This document shows, piece after piece, positions 1-11,289 of a stretch of DNA of 64,000 nucleotides. The DNA comes from Metridium senile (lineage: Eukaryota; Cnidaria; Anthozoa; Actiniaria; Metridiidae). Below the pieces are notes generated by a model. The model was not told where the DNA came from. It did not search any database and saw only the letters and a program-made list of their open reading frames with translations. The translations under genes were made by a program, and so were the position numbers. The DNA lies in the NCBI GenBank assembly GCA_949775045.1, contig OX459104.1, positions 2,775,429-2,839,428 of the forward strand, written 5' to 3'. Every line of letters begins with the position of its first letter. Position 1 is the stretch's first letter.

Positions 1-98
1 CTCATACCAAGAAAATTACGAGAATGCTCAACAGATCCACCGATGTTGACAAGCATATTCATAATATCTCGTCCTTCAAGTTGTCATTTTTCCAGAAA

Positions 99-428
99 TT
101 GCGCTCTTGTGTCTGTCCGCCAAAAGGATATCAAAGCTCACCTCCCTTGTGAAATTTCTGGATCCTCCCCTGAATACTTTCTGCATGGGTAACATTATTC
201 TCCTGGATCTTGTTAAGGTAGAACGATTCCCTGGTATATAGTCGAGAGGAGCCGACAATAGCTTTCACATATCTGATTTTTTATGATCAAATTACATACT
301 GAAGACATAAGATATACAATGCATTTCGGTCTTTGAATGCACTATTCGGTATTCAGATTTAATTACAATTTAAAAACCCTTATTGAAATAGCTGTATACA
401 GTTTCAAAAAAAACACAGATTTCTTGTG
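99..428. repeat. 5' flanking module of the Arg/Ser family, first copy
   Basis: This stretch is nearly identical to 18331-18660, which lies just upstream of the family member at 18760. The two copies differ mainly by small indels in A- and T-runs. It is therefore the ancestral upstream flank (promoter or first-exon region) of these genes. At 436 it is interrupted by a transposon and resumes at 1734, where it again matches the 18.66-18.76 kb sequence up to the start codon. I see no coding sequence in it. Confidence 0.75.
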
Positions 429-435
429 GACGGGG

Positions 436-1733
436 CACAGGCAGCCCAACTATTCTATCTGAGGATTTTTTTGTAATGACAATAAAGTTATTTTAAACCG
501 CGCGCCGAGCGCCATCAGTGGAATAAATATCATTGAGTGCACGGTTGGGGTTCCTGTGGTGTATTTGTTTGAATGCGCGTGGATGGGATTCCTGTGGCTT
601 TTTGCAAGCAATTTTTCGTCAAAGTCGCGCGGTGTTGAAGAGGGAGGTATTTTGACAAGGTATGAAACTCGGTCACGTGACATATTTAGTTTCGCGCGTA
701 GTAAATCAGCCATGGGAGAAAATTTAAATTTTTCTTCGAATATATAAACTTTATGACGTTGATCTTCAACTACGGTAAAACTGATGATCAACTCCGAAAT
801 CAGCAAATGGGTTCAAATAATTTAAAAAAAAAGGCAGCATGGAGTCGAGGTTCTTTCCCAGTTGCTAGGGCAGAGTTTTCGGTAAACAGTCGGATTTTAC
901 AATCGTGGAGGAATCGTGAAAATATCGATCGAGCCGCGTTGTTGTGAAATACCACATTCACCGAAAAAGTTGGCGATTACTTTCTTGCATTTAGCTTATG
1001 GATTGTTAAAATGACTTTAAATTGAAAACTAGAATACAAGAGAATGTATTTTATTGTGGAAATCATGGGCTGGCGAAGGGAGAGTCGAAAAGATCGTGAT
1101 TTGCACTACATTTCGCATTTAGCTACAATGAGTTTAGCTTTAAAACACAACATTTACGGATTCTATAAATACACTTTGAATGAAAATCTCTTCACATTGT
1201 CAAATAAACTAAAGTTATATTTCAAATAAACATGGAAATAAATTTCACATACTGATCTCTTTGTTCTTGTTGGTTTTAAAAGTGTACTCGGTGTAAATCC
1301 CTATGAGAAAAACAACATTTTCTGTTTTGAAAGAAAAGTTTTAACAACATTTTTTTTTCGGCGAGTCAGTCGATTGCTTCACGGCGAACTTTCGGCGCTC
1401 GTCGTTGAATTTCCGTGAGATTTCCGTGCCCTAGCAAGCTGGAAAGCACATCTATCCATCCACGCCATCAAGTTTCAGACCTTGTATCAAGATACTACTT
1501 TCTTCGATTTTTTTGTCGTACGTGCAATTCCGCGCGACCGAAAAATTGCTTGCAAAAAGCCACAGGAATCCCATCCGCGCGCATTCAAACAAGTACACCA
1601 CAGGAACCCCAACCGCGCGCTCAATGATCCTAACAAAAGATATTTATTCCAATATGGCGCTCGGCGCGCGGTTAAAAATAACTTTATTGTCATTACAAAA
1701 AAATCCTCAGATAGAATAGTTGGGATGCCTGTG
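436..1733. mobile_element. CACAGG-ended inverted-repeat transposon, 7-bp TSD, non-autonomous
   Basis: The ends are inverted repeats of roughly 200 bases (436-630 and 1530-1733), starting cacaggcagccc on the left and ending gggatgcctgtg on the right. The 7-mer gacgggg is present directly outside both ends (429-435 and 1734-1740). The paralogous region at 18.66 kb has the uninterrupted sequence with a single copy, so it acts as an empty site. There is no transposase-like ORF inside, only short shadow ORFs in the terminal repeats. The superfamily is not assigned: the 7-bp duplication and CA ends would fit a P-like element, but that is a guess. Confidence 0.85.
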
Positions 1734-1833
1734 GACGGGGTCTCGCCTTTACCGCACGCGCAGTAAGGCCAACAGGGCTAACAACTTGCATGTTTTGATA
1801 ACAGAATTATGTTTTTTTTTTCAGTGAACCAAC
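1734..1833 (+). promoter_or_regulatory. 5' UTR acceptor region of family member 1
   Basis: A T-run followed by CAG (AG at 1823-1824) lies nine bases before the ATG, in the context tgaaccaacatggcc. All five paralogues have the same arrangement, which reads as a 3' splice site joining a non-coding first exon to a single coding exon. The first exon was not identified. Confidence 0.6.
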
Positions 1834-2532
1834 ATGGCCAAATTAGATCTCAAGATTGTCATGGTTATTCTTGCTATCGTCATGTTGGTGATGTTATTTG
1901 ACGACACCGAAGCAGCACGACGGCGTTCCAGTCGCCGACGGACCTTTTCTTCATCGAGACGCCGACGCTCGAGTAGTCGCCGATGGTCAAACTCCAGCAG
2001 CTCATCCCGAAGCACGTCTTCGTCTAGTTCGTCTCTCGAAGTGTTTGGTTTTGTTGTCATCGGTCTCGTCATCTTCGGGATTGTGATGATTTTGATTTAC
2101 CATTGTTGTTGTCTTGCTGGGCCACAAGCTAACGCCGGAACGATCATTACACAACGATCGGAAGTGGAGTTTCAGGCCACAAGGGAAAATGACGCATACC
2201 CACCCCCTTGGGAAACCATTCCTCCCTCATTCCTTCCCTCTGGAGAAACCAATGCCTCATACCCTCCCCTTGGGGATACTAATTCGGCATTTCCTCCCTC
2301 GGAGGAAACCAATGCCCCATACCCTCCCCCTGGGGATACCAATTCGGAGGAAAGCAATGCCCCATACCCTCTCACTGGGGATACCAATTCGGCATTTCCT
2401 ACATCGGAGGAAACCAATGCCCCATACCCTCCCCCTGGGGATACCAATTCGGCATTTCCTACATCGGAGGAAACCAATGCCTCATACCCTCCCCCTGGGG
2501 ATACCAATGCGTCAAAAGAGTCAAATAAATAG
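1834..2532 (+). CDS. Family member 1: signal peptide, Arg/Ser-rich ectodomain, TM, Pro-rich repeat tail
   Basis: This 232-residue protein is of a type I recognise only from this window. Residues 1-27 form a hydrophobic signal peptide ending near TEA-A. Residues 28-68 are almost entirely Arg and Ser, with several RRR or RRRR runs. A hydrophobic segment at about 69-89 is followed by HCCC, a likely palmitoylated juxtamembrane cysteine cluster. The tail from about 121 is a degenerate tandem repeat of roughly 20 residues built on YPPPGDTN and SEETNA; a canonical PPPY is absent in this copy. Predicted topology is a cationic exterior and a cytosolic proline-rich tail. The start is the ATG right after the acceptor, shared by all paralogues. 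The 5' flank and signal peptide match the copy at 18760, while the domain layout matches the copy at 17251. The function is unknown; a WW- or SH3-domain adaptor role for the tail is inference. Confidence 0.72.
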   Translation: MAKLDLKIVMVILAIVMLVMLFDDTEAARRRSSRRRTFSSSRRRRSSSRRWSNSSSSSRSTSSSSSSLEVFGFVVIGLVIFGIVMILIYHCCCLAGPQANAGTIITQRSEVEFQATRENDAYPPPWETIPPSFLPSGETNASYPPLGDTNSAFPPSEETNAPYPPPGDTNSEESNAPYPLTGDTNSAFPTSEETNAPYPPPGDTNSAFPTSEETNASYPPPGDTNASKESNK

Positions 2533-2573
2533 AATGAAATTTGTAACACCGTAAAAAATGTTGACTTAACTTT

Positions 2574-2608
2574 ACTGATGTTTCGAGCTTTAGCCCTTCG
2601 TCAGAGTA
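2574..2608 (-). repeat. Hammerhead-like motif of a dispersed repeat
   Basis: Read on the minus strand, this is ctgacga followed by gggc-taaa-gctc and gaaac, then atcag. These are the conserved core elements of a hammerhead ribozyme around a short stem II, with one extra A before the stem and hardly any stem III. The same dispersed repeat, always with the neighbouring ttgtaacaccgt sequence, occurs near 22.7, 25.7, 27.5, 34.2, 36.5 and 53.5 kb. Here it starts right after the stop of family member 1, so it may form that gene's 3' UTR. Confidence 0.5.
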
Positions 2609-5425
2609 CGAAGTTATAAATTTCATTATATTACCTAAAGTTGTTGTAGTGTATTGTATTGTCAGTCCAGCTGAGTTGATCGCCTTCCCCGAAAGGAATT
2701 ATGGGTCACTATTTTTGGTTAGCAAGTTTTGTGAATTTTCCGAGTATACAAATGTACACTTTTGTTGTTGATTGAAATATAATCCCACCATGAGATTGAC
2801 TAGAGTTTACCATTAATTTAAAGAAGGAAGAACTCGTATTTCATCAATTCTCTTGGCAGAATAATGGGAAATGCTAATCAAAATATGATGTTGAATCCTC
2901 TATTCTGATTGGTTGACCTTGTGTTTGTTCTGAAGGTCAACTCAGCTGGGTTGTATTGTATTAAACGATTTTGTGACGTGTAAACAAAATACATACAAAA
3001 CTTTCGACATTGACAACGTTTTTATTAAAGTGAAAAGCAGTTTTCGGTGTGGTTAGTGAATTACAGAAGAAACTATATTCTCGAGGCTTTACATTCTTTC
3101 GTAGGCTATGAGCTATATGCCAAATCGGTTAACGCGTTGCTATGTACGTTTCAACCCAATTCAAAACCTCGGTGTATAAAAACTTTTGTTCCAAAAAAAA
3201 TTTCATGCATGTGGCATTGAAATACATAAGACAATAGACCCCCTTACCTTAATTGCCTATTTCATACCACGCCACATTCCCTTGAGCATTGCTCTTTTAT
3301 GATGAACATGTTTAATATGCCGCGGGAGTGTTGTCCAAGTGGTATACGTAGGGGTGATCGGCTGTCGGTTTCGAAAACGACCCCTAAAGACAAGAAGCCA
3401 TTTGTTAGACATTTTATTAGTATAGTGATATAATTTCGGTCATCATCCGATAACCATCACCAGAAATACATTGGTTATGTGTTCACATGCAAATATGTTA
3501 GTTGAGCTGTCCTATGGGGATTGACTAACCCTGTTCATTTAAGGAGGGCTTTTGTTGTTATATAAATAGCGCCTCTACGATCTTCCTATATTACGTAATA
3601 GCCGTGTCCTTCACTTAGAATTTCAAAGTTGTCAATGTTCATTGGAGGGTGTCTGCTATCTTGTTTATGTTTGAGTAAAAGATACTTATCAGAATCAAAA
3701 GAACTGTGAAATCCCTAAAAAAAATCCCTTTAGACCCATAAAAGGTATGATTTCGCGATGTATTTGGCAGCTAAAAGGACCCTAAAAGGTACGCTCACAA
3801 AATCTTTTCACCACTAAAAGGAGCCACGACCACCCCAAGGATGTTATGACATTTACATGTGAAAGGAACAACTCCCAAGAGGTGCATCACTTGGCTTAAA
3901 ACTGGGCACACAAACATAGAAGGTGTGTCAGCCATAAAGTACGAAGCAACGCGTTAGCTAGCCGATTTGGTCAAGTATCCTGTTCAGCTTCTTCCGTCGA
4001 TACAACTAGCCTAGAAGTCCTACAAGAATTCACTGTCTGCAATACTTGGGCACATCAAGAAAGCTTGAGAGCTGATTTCAATCATCAAACATTCTACAAA
4101 TATTCACAAAGTTTATATACGAAAAGGCTCGGTTTCAATATCTGATTCTCGGATTGAAATAAATCGGTAAGTATGTATGTGTAGTTATTTTAAAATAAGT
4201 GAAATTGCACGATGATGGGATGGATACTTGTAAAAATCGCACGATTAAAGGTTTTTTAGTTTTACGTTTTATGTTTGGATAATTTCCCTGTATTTTTAAA
4301 TGTTAAAGTTTTAATAACCCAAGTTTGACAAACAAACAGAAAGTAAGTGAAATTGCACGATATAGTGGAGTGAATACCAGAAATTATTGCACTGAACATG
4401 GCGCAATATGAGTTTAATGTTAAAGTTTATTTAATAGTTGACTTTAGATTAGTATTATCTGATTTGGAAATAATTCGTAGCTACACCATACTGTTAAAGA
4501 AAAGCGATACCTTTCAATTTTAAGCTATATCGGATAAAATTAAGGGGATCAAAAGTGAATTTTGCACGATAGTGAGGTCAATATTTGATATTTGTAAGGT
4601 CAATTTGTTTAATTTTTCACTGTATGCGTAATAAACCTTTTAACATCTTCTAACATTCCTTATTTGTTTGGCCTTTGAAAGTCGATTCTTTCACATGTAA
4701 AAGTTATAACACGTTCATCATAAAAGAACAATTCTCAATGGAATGTCACGTGGTCTGAAACGGACAATTTGCATACGGGACATAAATAGGTCAATGAATA
4801 TCTAATTAAAACTTCAAAATACTAATGCGTTTATTAAAGTGTACTAAATTAAAGTGTACTAAATTAAGAAGTGCTCTGGCAAAATGGATTGCCTCATCCA
4901 CGAGATGTTATTCATCAAAAAACTCAAACCATCACTAAACATTCAATCAGACTCCGTTAGAGCGAAGATCTTTTGTTAAAACTATTATCATGGGACCACT
5001 ATTATTGTATAAAACTTTTTGATTTTTTGAATACTAATTTTCTCTTGAAAATGACGCTAGATAGCGTCGAAACATCGAGAATAAAATGATCACAAACCTA
5101 CTTGCGTTAGTTTTTGTTCTACAACTAAATTTAAAGTGTACTAAATTGAAGTGTACTAGTACCAGTACTAGTTTTTTTCTTTCCCTGGTCAAATAATACA
5201 AGTGAAATTCGCATAATACATAACCACATGAAAAAACGAAACCCTTCGTAAAATCTTCGGTTAGTCTTTTAATTTGTTTTGCTTACGCATGCGCTTTTCA
5301 CCCATGTCACTATTAAATAGTATATTTCACTCGAGAAATGTAGCTCAATGAGTGATGAGGGGGGTTCTAACAGCTTGTTTCGATAACAGCCGATCATATC
5401 ATGTTTTTTTTTGCAGTGAACCAAA
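2609..5425. other. Intergenic region with degenerate repeats
   Basis: No gene is supported here. About 3236-3310 resembles one arm of the MITE at 51.16 kb. The phrase gtgaaattgcacgat recurs near 4199 and 4346, with a diverged form near 4555, giving a degenerate repeat of about 150-200 bases. At 5062-5085 a gacgctagatagcgtc hairpin is followed by gaaacatc, another hammerhead-like core. The sequence at about 5175-5310 is an inverted copy of 23.82-23.96 kb, which lies upstream of family member 5. Confidence 0.5.
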
Positions 5426-5842
5426 ATGGCCAAATTGGATCTCAAGGTTGTCATGGTTATTCTTGCTGTCGTCATGTTGGTGATGTTATTTGACGAAACC
5501 GAAGCAGCACGACGGCGTTTGTCCATTCGCCGACGGGCAATCTCGACCAGTCGCCGACGAACGTCCTTTCGCCGACGATCGTTCTATCGCCGACGAACAA
5601 CCTATCGCCGACGAACAACCTATCGCCGACGAACAACCTATCGCCGACGAACAACCTATCGCCGACGAACAACCTATCGCCGACGAACGTTCTATCGCCG
5701 ACGAACAACCTATCGCCGACGAACAACCTATCGCCGACGAACGACCCTTCGCCGACCTTTCGCCGACGAACGTACTCTTGCCGACGAACGTACTCTCGCC
5801 GACGTCAAACCTATGGTTGGACCAGTGGCCGGCCAAGGCTAA
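5426..5842 (+). CDS. Family member 2: secreted arginine-repeat protein
   Basis: This 138-residue protein has the same first 27 residues (signal peptide) as members 1, 3 and 4, cleaved near TEA-A. The mature part is an arginine-rich repeat: RRR recurs every six residues, as RRRTTY or close variants, from about residue 35 to 110. That corresponds to an 18-bp DNA repeat. No transmembrane helix follows, so the product is predicted to be secreted and strongly cationic. Near residue 110 the repeat slips into another frame and the chain ends as acidic-mixed FADERTLADERTLADV and a short Gly/Pro tail. The ATG follows a T-run and GCAG, as in the paralogues. Its 3' end and 3' flank match member 4 at 18760. 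Possible roles (DNA or polyanion binding, antimicrobial, matrix) are guesses; I do not recognise a family. Confidence 0.68.
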   Translation: MAKLDLKVVMVILAVVMLVMLFDETEAARRRLSIRRRAISTSRRRTSFRRRSFYRRRTTYRRRTTYRRRTTYRRRTTYRRRTTYRRRTFYRRRTTYRRRTTYRRRTTLRRPFADERTLADERTLADVKPMVGPVAGQG

Positions 5843-6080
5843 TTTTCGTCACATTTCCTTCAATGTATTGATACCACTTGGGTTTCATTGAATTAACTAT
5901 TGTACCATTTACCATAAATTTCCTCGTTTTTTGACCAAAAATTGTATAATTTGCTCATAAGCATCGAGCTGACTTGTTTAGCCCGGCTATAATCTATGAC
6001 AGTAACGTGTGCTAAATGAAGTACTCAATAATAAAATACTAGTACTAAAGATATCATTGTTTGTCATTGTGAGGTATAAT
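5843..6080 (+). repeat. 3' flank shared with family member 4; candidate poly(A) signal
   Basis: The sequence after the stop is nearly identical to that after the gene at 18760 (about 19123-19345), which shows that the duplication unit extends beyond the coding region. An AATAAA at 6030-6035 is a reasonable polyadenylation signal. Homology is lost where the inverted-repeat element at 6081 begins. Confidence 0.6.
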
Positions 6081-8229
6081 AGCAGTGCTATAGACGTCTA
6101 TTATCATGATCATATGATAAAAAATGACGTAAAACACGTCGTGTTTCATCATGAGCCTGCAGACAAAGTTGGCGGCAATAAACAGTAAAATATGTGCAAG
6201 ATCGTAATTTTACCTCTCAAGATTCAAAGTGGCTTTATAATCTCACCAAAACTTCAGGATAGAACGCAACCGTTCGAAGGACAAAGTTATGACTTGAGTT
6301 TTTAAAGAAATTATTCGAGAGTATTTCAGTGCACAAACAAATGGATTTATCAGTCGGCAAGTACTGCATTTAGTCACAAAGTTCTGCAAGACTAGAGATC
6401 CATGCAGTTGGCGTTTTAGTTCGTGTAGATCGATGCATGCTCGAGGTTTGAACTTTTTTTAGGAGCTGCGAAGAGATTTCAGCCATTTGGGCCAGATAAT
6501 GGGTTCTGATGTTGAACATCACGAAGCTACCATCGATCCACTGGTACTTCGAGTCATTCAAAATGAACTTGAGCGTTCTGCCGCCTGGACCGTTGTATTT
6601 AATAGACATTAATCTTTTATTGACAGTACCTTAATTATCTTGATTTAGAGCGACAAAACAAAGCACAAAGATGTCTATTTTATTTTTACTACGTTCATGT
6701 TTCCTATAATTAAGCTTGCTTGGTTCTCTAGGCTCCCGCTTTTTTTCCATCTTATGGGACCGTAATTTAATATATATTGTAAACTTTGTTTACAGCATGG
6801 ACTACAATGTTCTTACTATATGTACTATAATTGATCTACTTGCAGGGTTGTTTCGGCTTTAGTTAATATACGCTTGAGAAACGCTTCAGATAACTTAAAA
6901 AAAAGTCATAAGATTAACTATAACAAATTTATCATATTATGCTCACACTATCCCACTCTTCTACTCTTAGGAGTCCATTCTCAAAATTCACCTACCTTTG
7001 TCATTGGTCGGCGAATGACAAAGGATACTTACCAATGTCGCCCTCCCCGGGGTGACTGAGTCTTGGATTTCGTAGAGTAGGGGGAGGGGTAGCTGGGAGA
7101 GATTTGACTAGAGTCCAGGCCGTCCGCGCTGTCACGCTCGTCGAGCTGCACAAGAAATCCCTGCCGCGCATACGAGGCCATTCAAAATGGCCGGTAATTT
7201 GAAATTCTCGCCGGATTTATTCCTCGAGGGGATAACTTTTATGAGACATTTTTTGATAATCGTAAAGGGTAACTATCTGGCTTTCGTGTTGCGGAGTATC
7301 AAGGCAAGGGAATGCGATTTAGTGTGAGAATTTGAGCGATTTTCGAGAGCAACTCGGTCCGTTGGCTGACCCAAGGTCTCCTTCCTTGCCATGTTCTTAG
7401 TAGTAGGGGAGAACATAGCTAAAAACCGCCCAAACAGCCTGAAATCGCTACCAGATAGCAAGAAAGACACAAGAAACAATCCACGAAGGTTACAGTTTAT
7501 TTCCTTTATTTTATCGACGAGTTATAGATTTGAGAATAATTCTACATAGAAAGCCTTATATTATAAAGCGCCTCGATCTATGAGATTGGGCCTCCTGTGG
7601 ATTGATCAGCAAGGCCAGGAGCCCAAGGTAGATAAAAACAACGACATGAAAGCTGGATTATTCCAATACAAACTGCCATCAAAGCAAAGAAACAAGTAAC
7701 TATTATATAATTATACTTTTTTTGATAAATATCAATATTTTCAAAACATAATTCATCTTTTTAGTAGTTAATCTACATGTGCAATCGGCCTTCTCCGGTT
7801 CATATAAACATCGCCCAGAACATTTTAAATCGCCTAAGAATTTAAGAGCTTATTTCTAAAATCGCCTAACGTCGCCAAAGATCTCCTTAGAGGTTAGGAA
7901 CTTTTTGCTAAAATTGCATTAGATCGCCTAATATTACGGCGATTTTAGGTCCCCGAGTAGGCCTGACAATTAAGATTTATACATAAATTTTAAATCTATT
8001 ATAAATAAAGTTTTATTTGTTTGAAATCAATGCCTTGACTTTTCAATATACTAACATTCATTATTTTCATAATGTTCTGAGATTTTTTTAAATTATATCC
8101 AACAAAGTCAACATTAAAAGTGGTCTAAAAACTAAGCGCTTTCAAAATGTTCTAACAGTGATCCACGAGTTGGCCATAGGGCCTTTGATTTATCATATGA
8201 TCATGATAATAGACGTCTATAGCACTGCT
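6081..8229. mobile_element. 2.1-kb element with 39-bp terminal inverted repeats
   Basis: The ends at 6081-6119 and 8191-8229 are inverted copies of each other, beginning agcagtgctatagacgtc. The inner right part (about 7620-8180) matches 15.05-16.69 kb, where the same sequence is interrupted by a mariner-like element and lacks these ends. No convincing transposase is present: the two longest minus-strand ORFs (6370-6609 and 7273-7479) show no recognisable motif. A clean target duplication was not found. Confidence 0.55.
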
Positions 8230-8747
8230 TTCTTAAGTGGCACGAGGCGAATCATAGTTGGCGACTACTGATCGAACGATGAGTCTGGTCGGAGTCTGCA
8301 GTGATTGGTTAAATCAAACGTCGAAACCGCCGTTCTTTTATCGATTAAACGTTTTCTTATCGACTGCCGGCTAATGGTGAACTGATCACTTGTGCTTCTT
8401 GTCGTTCTTCGCTTTTGGAAGGTGACTTTTCAATGATATTTGTCATGTTTTCACCATATTCATGTACAATATTTAGGCACAGTTTTGTGTGTTAGATTCT
8501 CGGAACTTTTACAGGTTTTTTAGCCTTTGTGGCGATTACAAGCTCTCAAAACAACCGCTCAACCGAAGCTTTTCCTCGGTTGCCCGACTCGTTGTCGCTA
8601 TCTTAGCTCGCTGAGGATAGTCCAACAACCCGATCAGCTTGGAAAAGGATATAATATCTTTCGAAAAATCGAAAATTTCTACAGGGAACAGTTGTTCTTG
8701 GAGCAGATCCACGCATCAATCAACCAAAACGAATTCCTCGAGAGGTC
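8230..8747 (+). other. Pre-insertion flank with an interrupted open frame
   Basis: An open frame runs through about 8527-8747 and is cut by the 5.1-kb element. Removing the element and one copy of the 11-bp duplication lets the frame continue into 13839 onward, reading LERSNINSLGRPNN. That the frame continues is suggestive of a broken exon or ORF, but I do not recognise the product, there is no clear ATG, and it could be chance. Confidence 0.3.
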
Positions 8748-8754
8748 CACTAAG

Positions 8755-9045
8755 GCGCGGTATTGTACAATATACGGTATATACTATTGTATATTTCGAT
8801 GTATATTCTGTAGAAATATACCCGAAGTATAGTGGCCAAAATATACAGTATATACTATTGTATATTTCGATATATAGTCTGTATAAATATACAAGATATA
8901 TATAGTGTATATCATTAAATACAGAATATCCATAGTTAGTATATTCACAAACAAACGGAATAGTGTATATTGTGTATATAGTGTATATTGGGTATATTGG
9001 ATATATTGTGTATATTGTGAATACAGACATACATGCATTTATATG
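8755..9045. repeat. Left subterminal TATA-word array
   Basis: This segment is composed almost wholly of variants of gtatatagtgtata. It is the inverse of the array at the right end of the element and is probably the transposase-binding subterminal repeat region. Confidence 0.6.
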
Positions 9046-9211
9046 TCTTCAAAAACCAACCCAGCATATAATAGACTAACACACAATATATATACAACCA
9101 AATTTTTTTATTAAACAATATTTACAATCATTATAATTTACAATTTACACAATATGTTGGATTATTTACATCTTTCCCTCTGCGTTTAACTGGAACTCAA
9201 GTTCTCTATTA

Positions 9212-9634
9212 CAGCCAAACCTACAGAAGCGTTCCTATCGAGTTTGGAAGGCTCGATTTATTCTTCCAAACTTGATTTGAAATTTGGTTTGAAATTTGCG
9301 TAAATGAATCGAATCTTGTAAGTTTCAAATTACAGACTTCAACCGTCAACCGATAATGGTCCCGAAATCACGATCTGTGGTCAATAACTGATAATGCTAT
9401 TGTAATAGAATACTTTAGTAAGTATTTATAACAATATTTCTGAATACAGACTAGGTTTTTAGCACGTTTCTGTGTCCAACAAAACATTGAAAATAATGTT
9501 TTGATTTGAGGCGGTTTTTGAAACTTACAAGTTTTGATTCATTTATGCAAATTTCAAAACAAATTTGAAATCAAGTTTGGAAGAATAAATCGAGCCTTCC
9601 AACCTCGATAGGAACGCTTCTGTAGGTTTGGCTG
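9212..9634. mobile_element. MITE with long inverted repeats, TA target site
   Basis: Inverted repeats of about 110 bases begin cagccaaacctacagaagcg and are flanked by TA on both sides. The surrounding sequence is duplicated at about 9710-9785 without the insert, giving a near-empty site. There is no coding capacity. TA flanks fit a Tc1/mariner-type parent. Confidence 0.75.
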
Positions 9635-9808
9635 TAAATGAATCATTAACAAACCAAAATAGTACAAAGGCCCAATTTTATTATTTACACTAATTTTATA
9701 TGCTTAGTTCACTACATCTTTCCCTCTGATTTTAACTGTAATTCAAGTTCCTTATTAAACAATCATTGACAAACCAAAAAAGTACATTTCGCTTAAATTG
9801 AGTCATCT

Positions 9809-11289
9809 TTAATTCTTGTTAAATTGAAATATATCAGTGTTAAGTCTTCTAAATCCTTGTTCACACGATTCTGTATTGGTCCCATGGATTTCACTAAATT
9901 TTGACAACAAAGGGTGATAAAAACAATTCGGATTATCTAAAGGCATACATGCCTCCTCAGTGTGCTTTGAAACATGAAATATATCAACTAAAAACTTAAC
10001 GTTATCCAAAAGATGTTTTGCACCAGCACTGCCGTTTTTACACTGATTCCTAAGAAAAGGAACAAGCCCACATGCTCTGTCGTAACCGACATATTTCAAT
10101 CTTTGAAAATTCATTCTACGTTCTTTGTAAATGTTCTTAAAAGGAAAAGAAACACTTGAGTCTGAGACTCGCACGTTAACATTTCCGTCATACTAACGAC
10201 AATACCACAAGGGCGTATAAGTGCCAGCATTCCAGCTGTGGTCTCAAAAAACAGAGCAATGTTCTCTTTTTTTTTACATCCATGAACTTTGTCCTCTGGC
10301 AGAATTCCCTTTTCCTTATCGACATCGTCAAATTCTGGAGGCACTTCCACAAACTCTGCTACATCTTCACTTTGATCTGATCGACAGAACTTTGGGGGCT
10401 TCCTATCCTTACCCCCATTCAAAGGGGAATTTGGACAGCATCTGTACACCTCTGGAAGGTCCCTACTTATTCGCACTTTTTCTTTGGGAAAGGAACATTT
10501 GGATCGTTTCAGATATTCGTTTCCATCCACTGTTACGTAACCTTCCGCACAGCCTGCTACTTGACACTTGTGCATAACCCATGGGTTGTCCAGTTTGCAT
10601 ATATCGTTCCACACAGATTGGCAAAGCTTTTCTGTATCCAAGTGCTTTCTGTTTTTATCGTACTCTATCTTTACAGCCTTATCCATCACCTTAACATTTC
10701 GTTGATAAATGTTCACAACAATCCACAAAAACCACGCATCATTTACGCGCTCCTCATTTAACAAAAACTCGCTGCTGCAATTCAATCGAGGATTGAATTC
10801 CTTTAGATGAGAGAGTCTCTCATTGTTTACTTCACGAAAATTCAAATTATATACTGTAGCTCTGGATTGCAATGTCGCCCCATTAACACAGATGTTGTTT
10901 GAAATGTCTCTTAAAAGAGCCACACTGAATACACTACATGATGTCACTTGGAAATACTGGTTGCTCTTACATTCAAAATTTGAGTAAACCCTTTCGCCAT
11001 TGTTAAGTACTTTATACGATGGATAATACTTAGTCTTGCACTCATAACGCTCTCCATGGAACAACGCACCAACGTACGAGCCAGACATAGTGTAAATTAT
11101 GGGATATGATGGGCGCGAGTCAATTCTTATGTTCTTCTTACAGCAGCGTGTAACATCAGGTAGAAGAATTATCGACTTCATTGCATTCTTGCCTTTTTGA
11201 CTGAAATGTTCTTTAGTAACCTGTTGGGCAATACTCATCGGAAAAAGCTTGTGTGTTTTTCGACAGTCCTCAACTTTTGTCAAATCCAA
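9809..11289 (-). pseudogene. KDZ-type (CxC-associated) transposase, frameshifted
   Basis: Two overlapping minus-strand frames (10111-11289 and 9809-10174) make up one protein broken by a frameshift near 10.11-10.17 kb. The first part has the N-terminal layout typical of KDZ-associated proteins: a DVTRCC motif, cysteine pairs around YECKTKYYPSY and FECKSNQYFQVTS, then a zinc-like cluster, MHKCQVAGC, and a conserved block [20 protein letters not shown]. The second part resumes as [14 protein letters not shown], then [16 protein letters not shown], and NTESCEQGF, where an Asp and Glu of the DDE-type active site are expected. The best-fitting frame opens upstream of 11289 without a clear ATG, so the N-terminus is uncertain. 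Family assignment rests on remembered motif patterns of Kyakuja-Dileera-Zisupton transposases; no search was possible. The frameshift makes it non-functional unless translated by slippage or spliced. Confidence 0.7.

Noticed and set aside
5490..5891. Open acidic-repeat frame overlapping family member 2
   Set aside because: It is a by-product of an 18-bp repeat without stops. It lacks the signal peptide, though the frame is discussed as a finding because the main frame switches into it.
8716..9114. Tyr/Ile/Thr-rich ORFs on both strands
   Set aside because: They follow the TATA-word subterminal array of the composite transposon and have no independent support.
9211..9636. Possible CRISPR-like repeat-spacer structure from repeated phrases
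   Set aside because: The phrases are two inverted arms of a MITE, not regularly spaced direct repeats, and the genome is eukaryotic.
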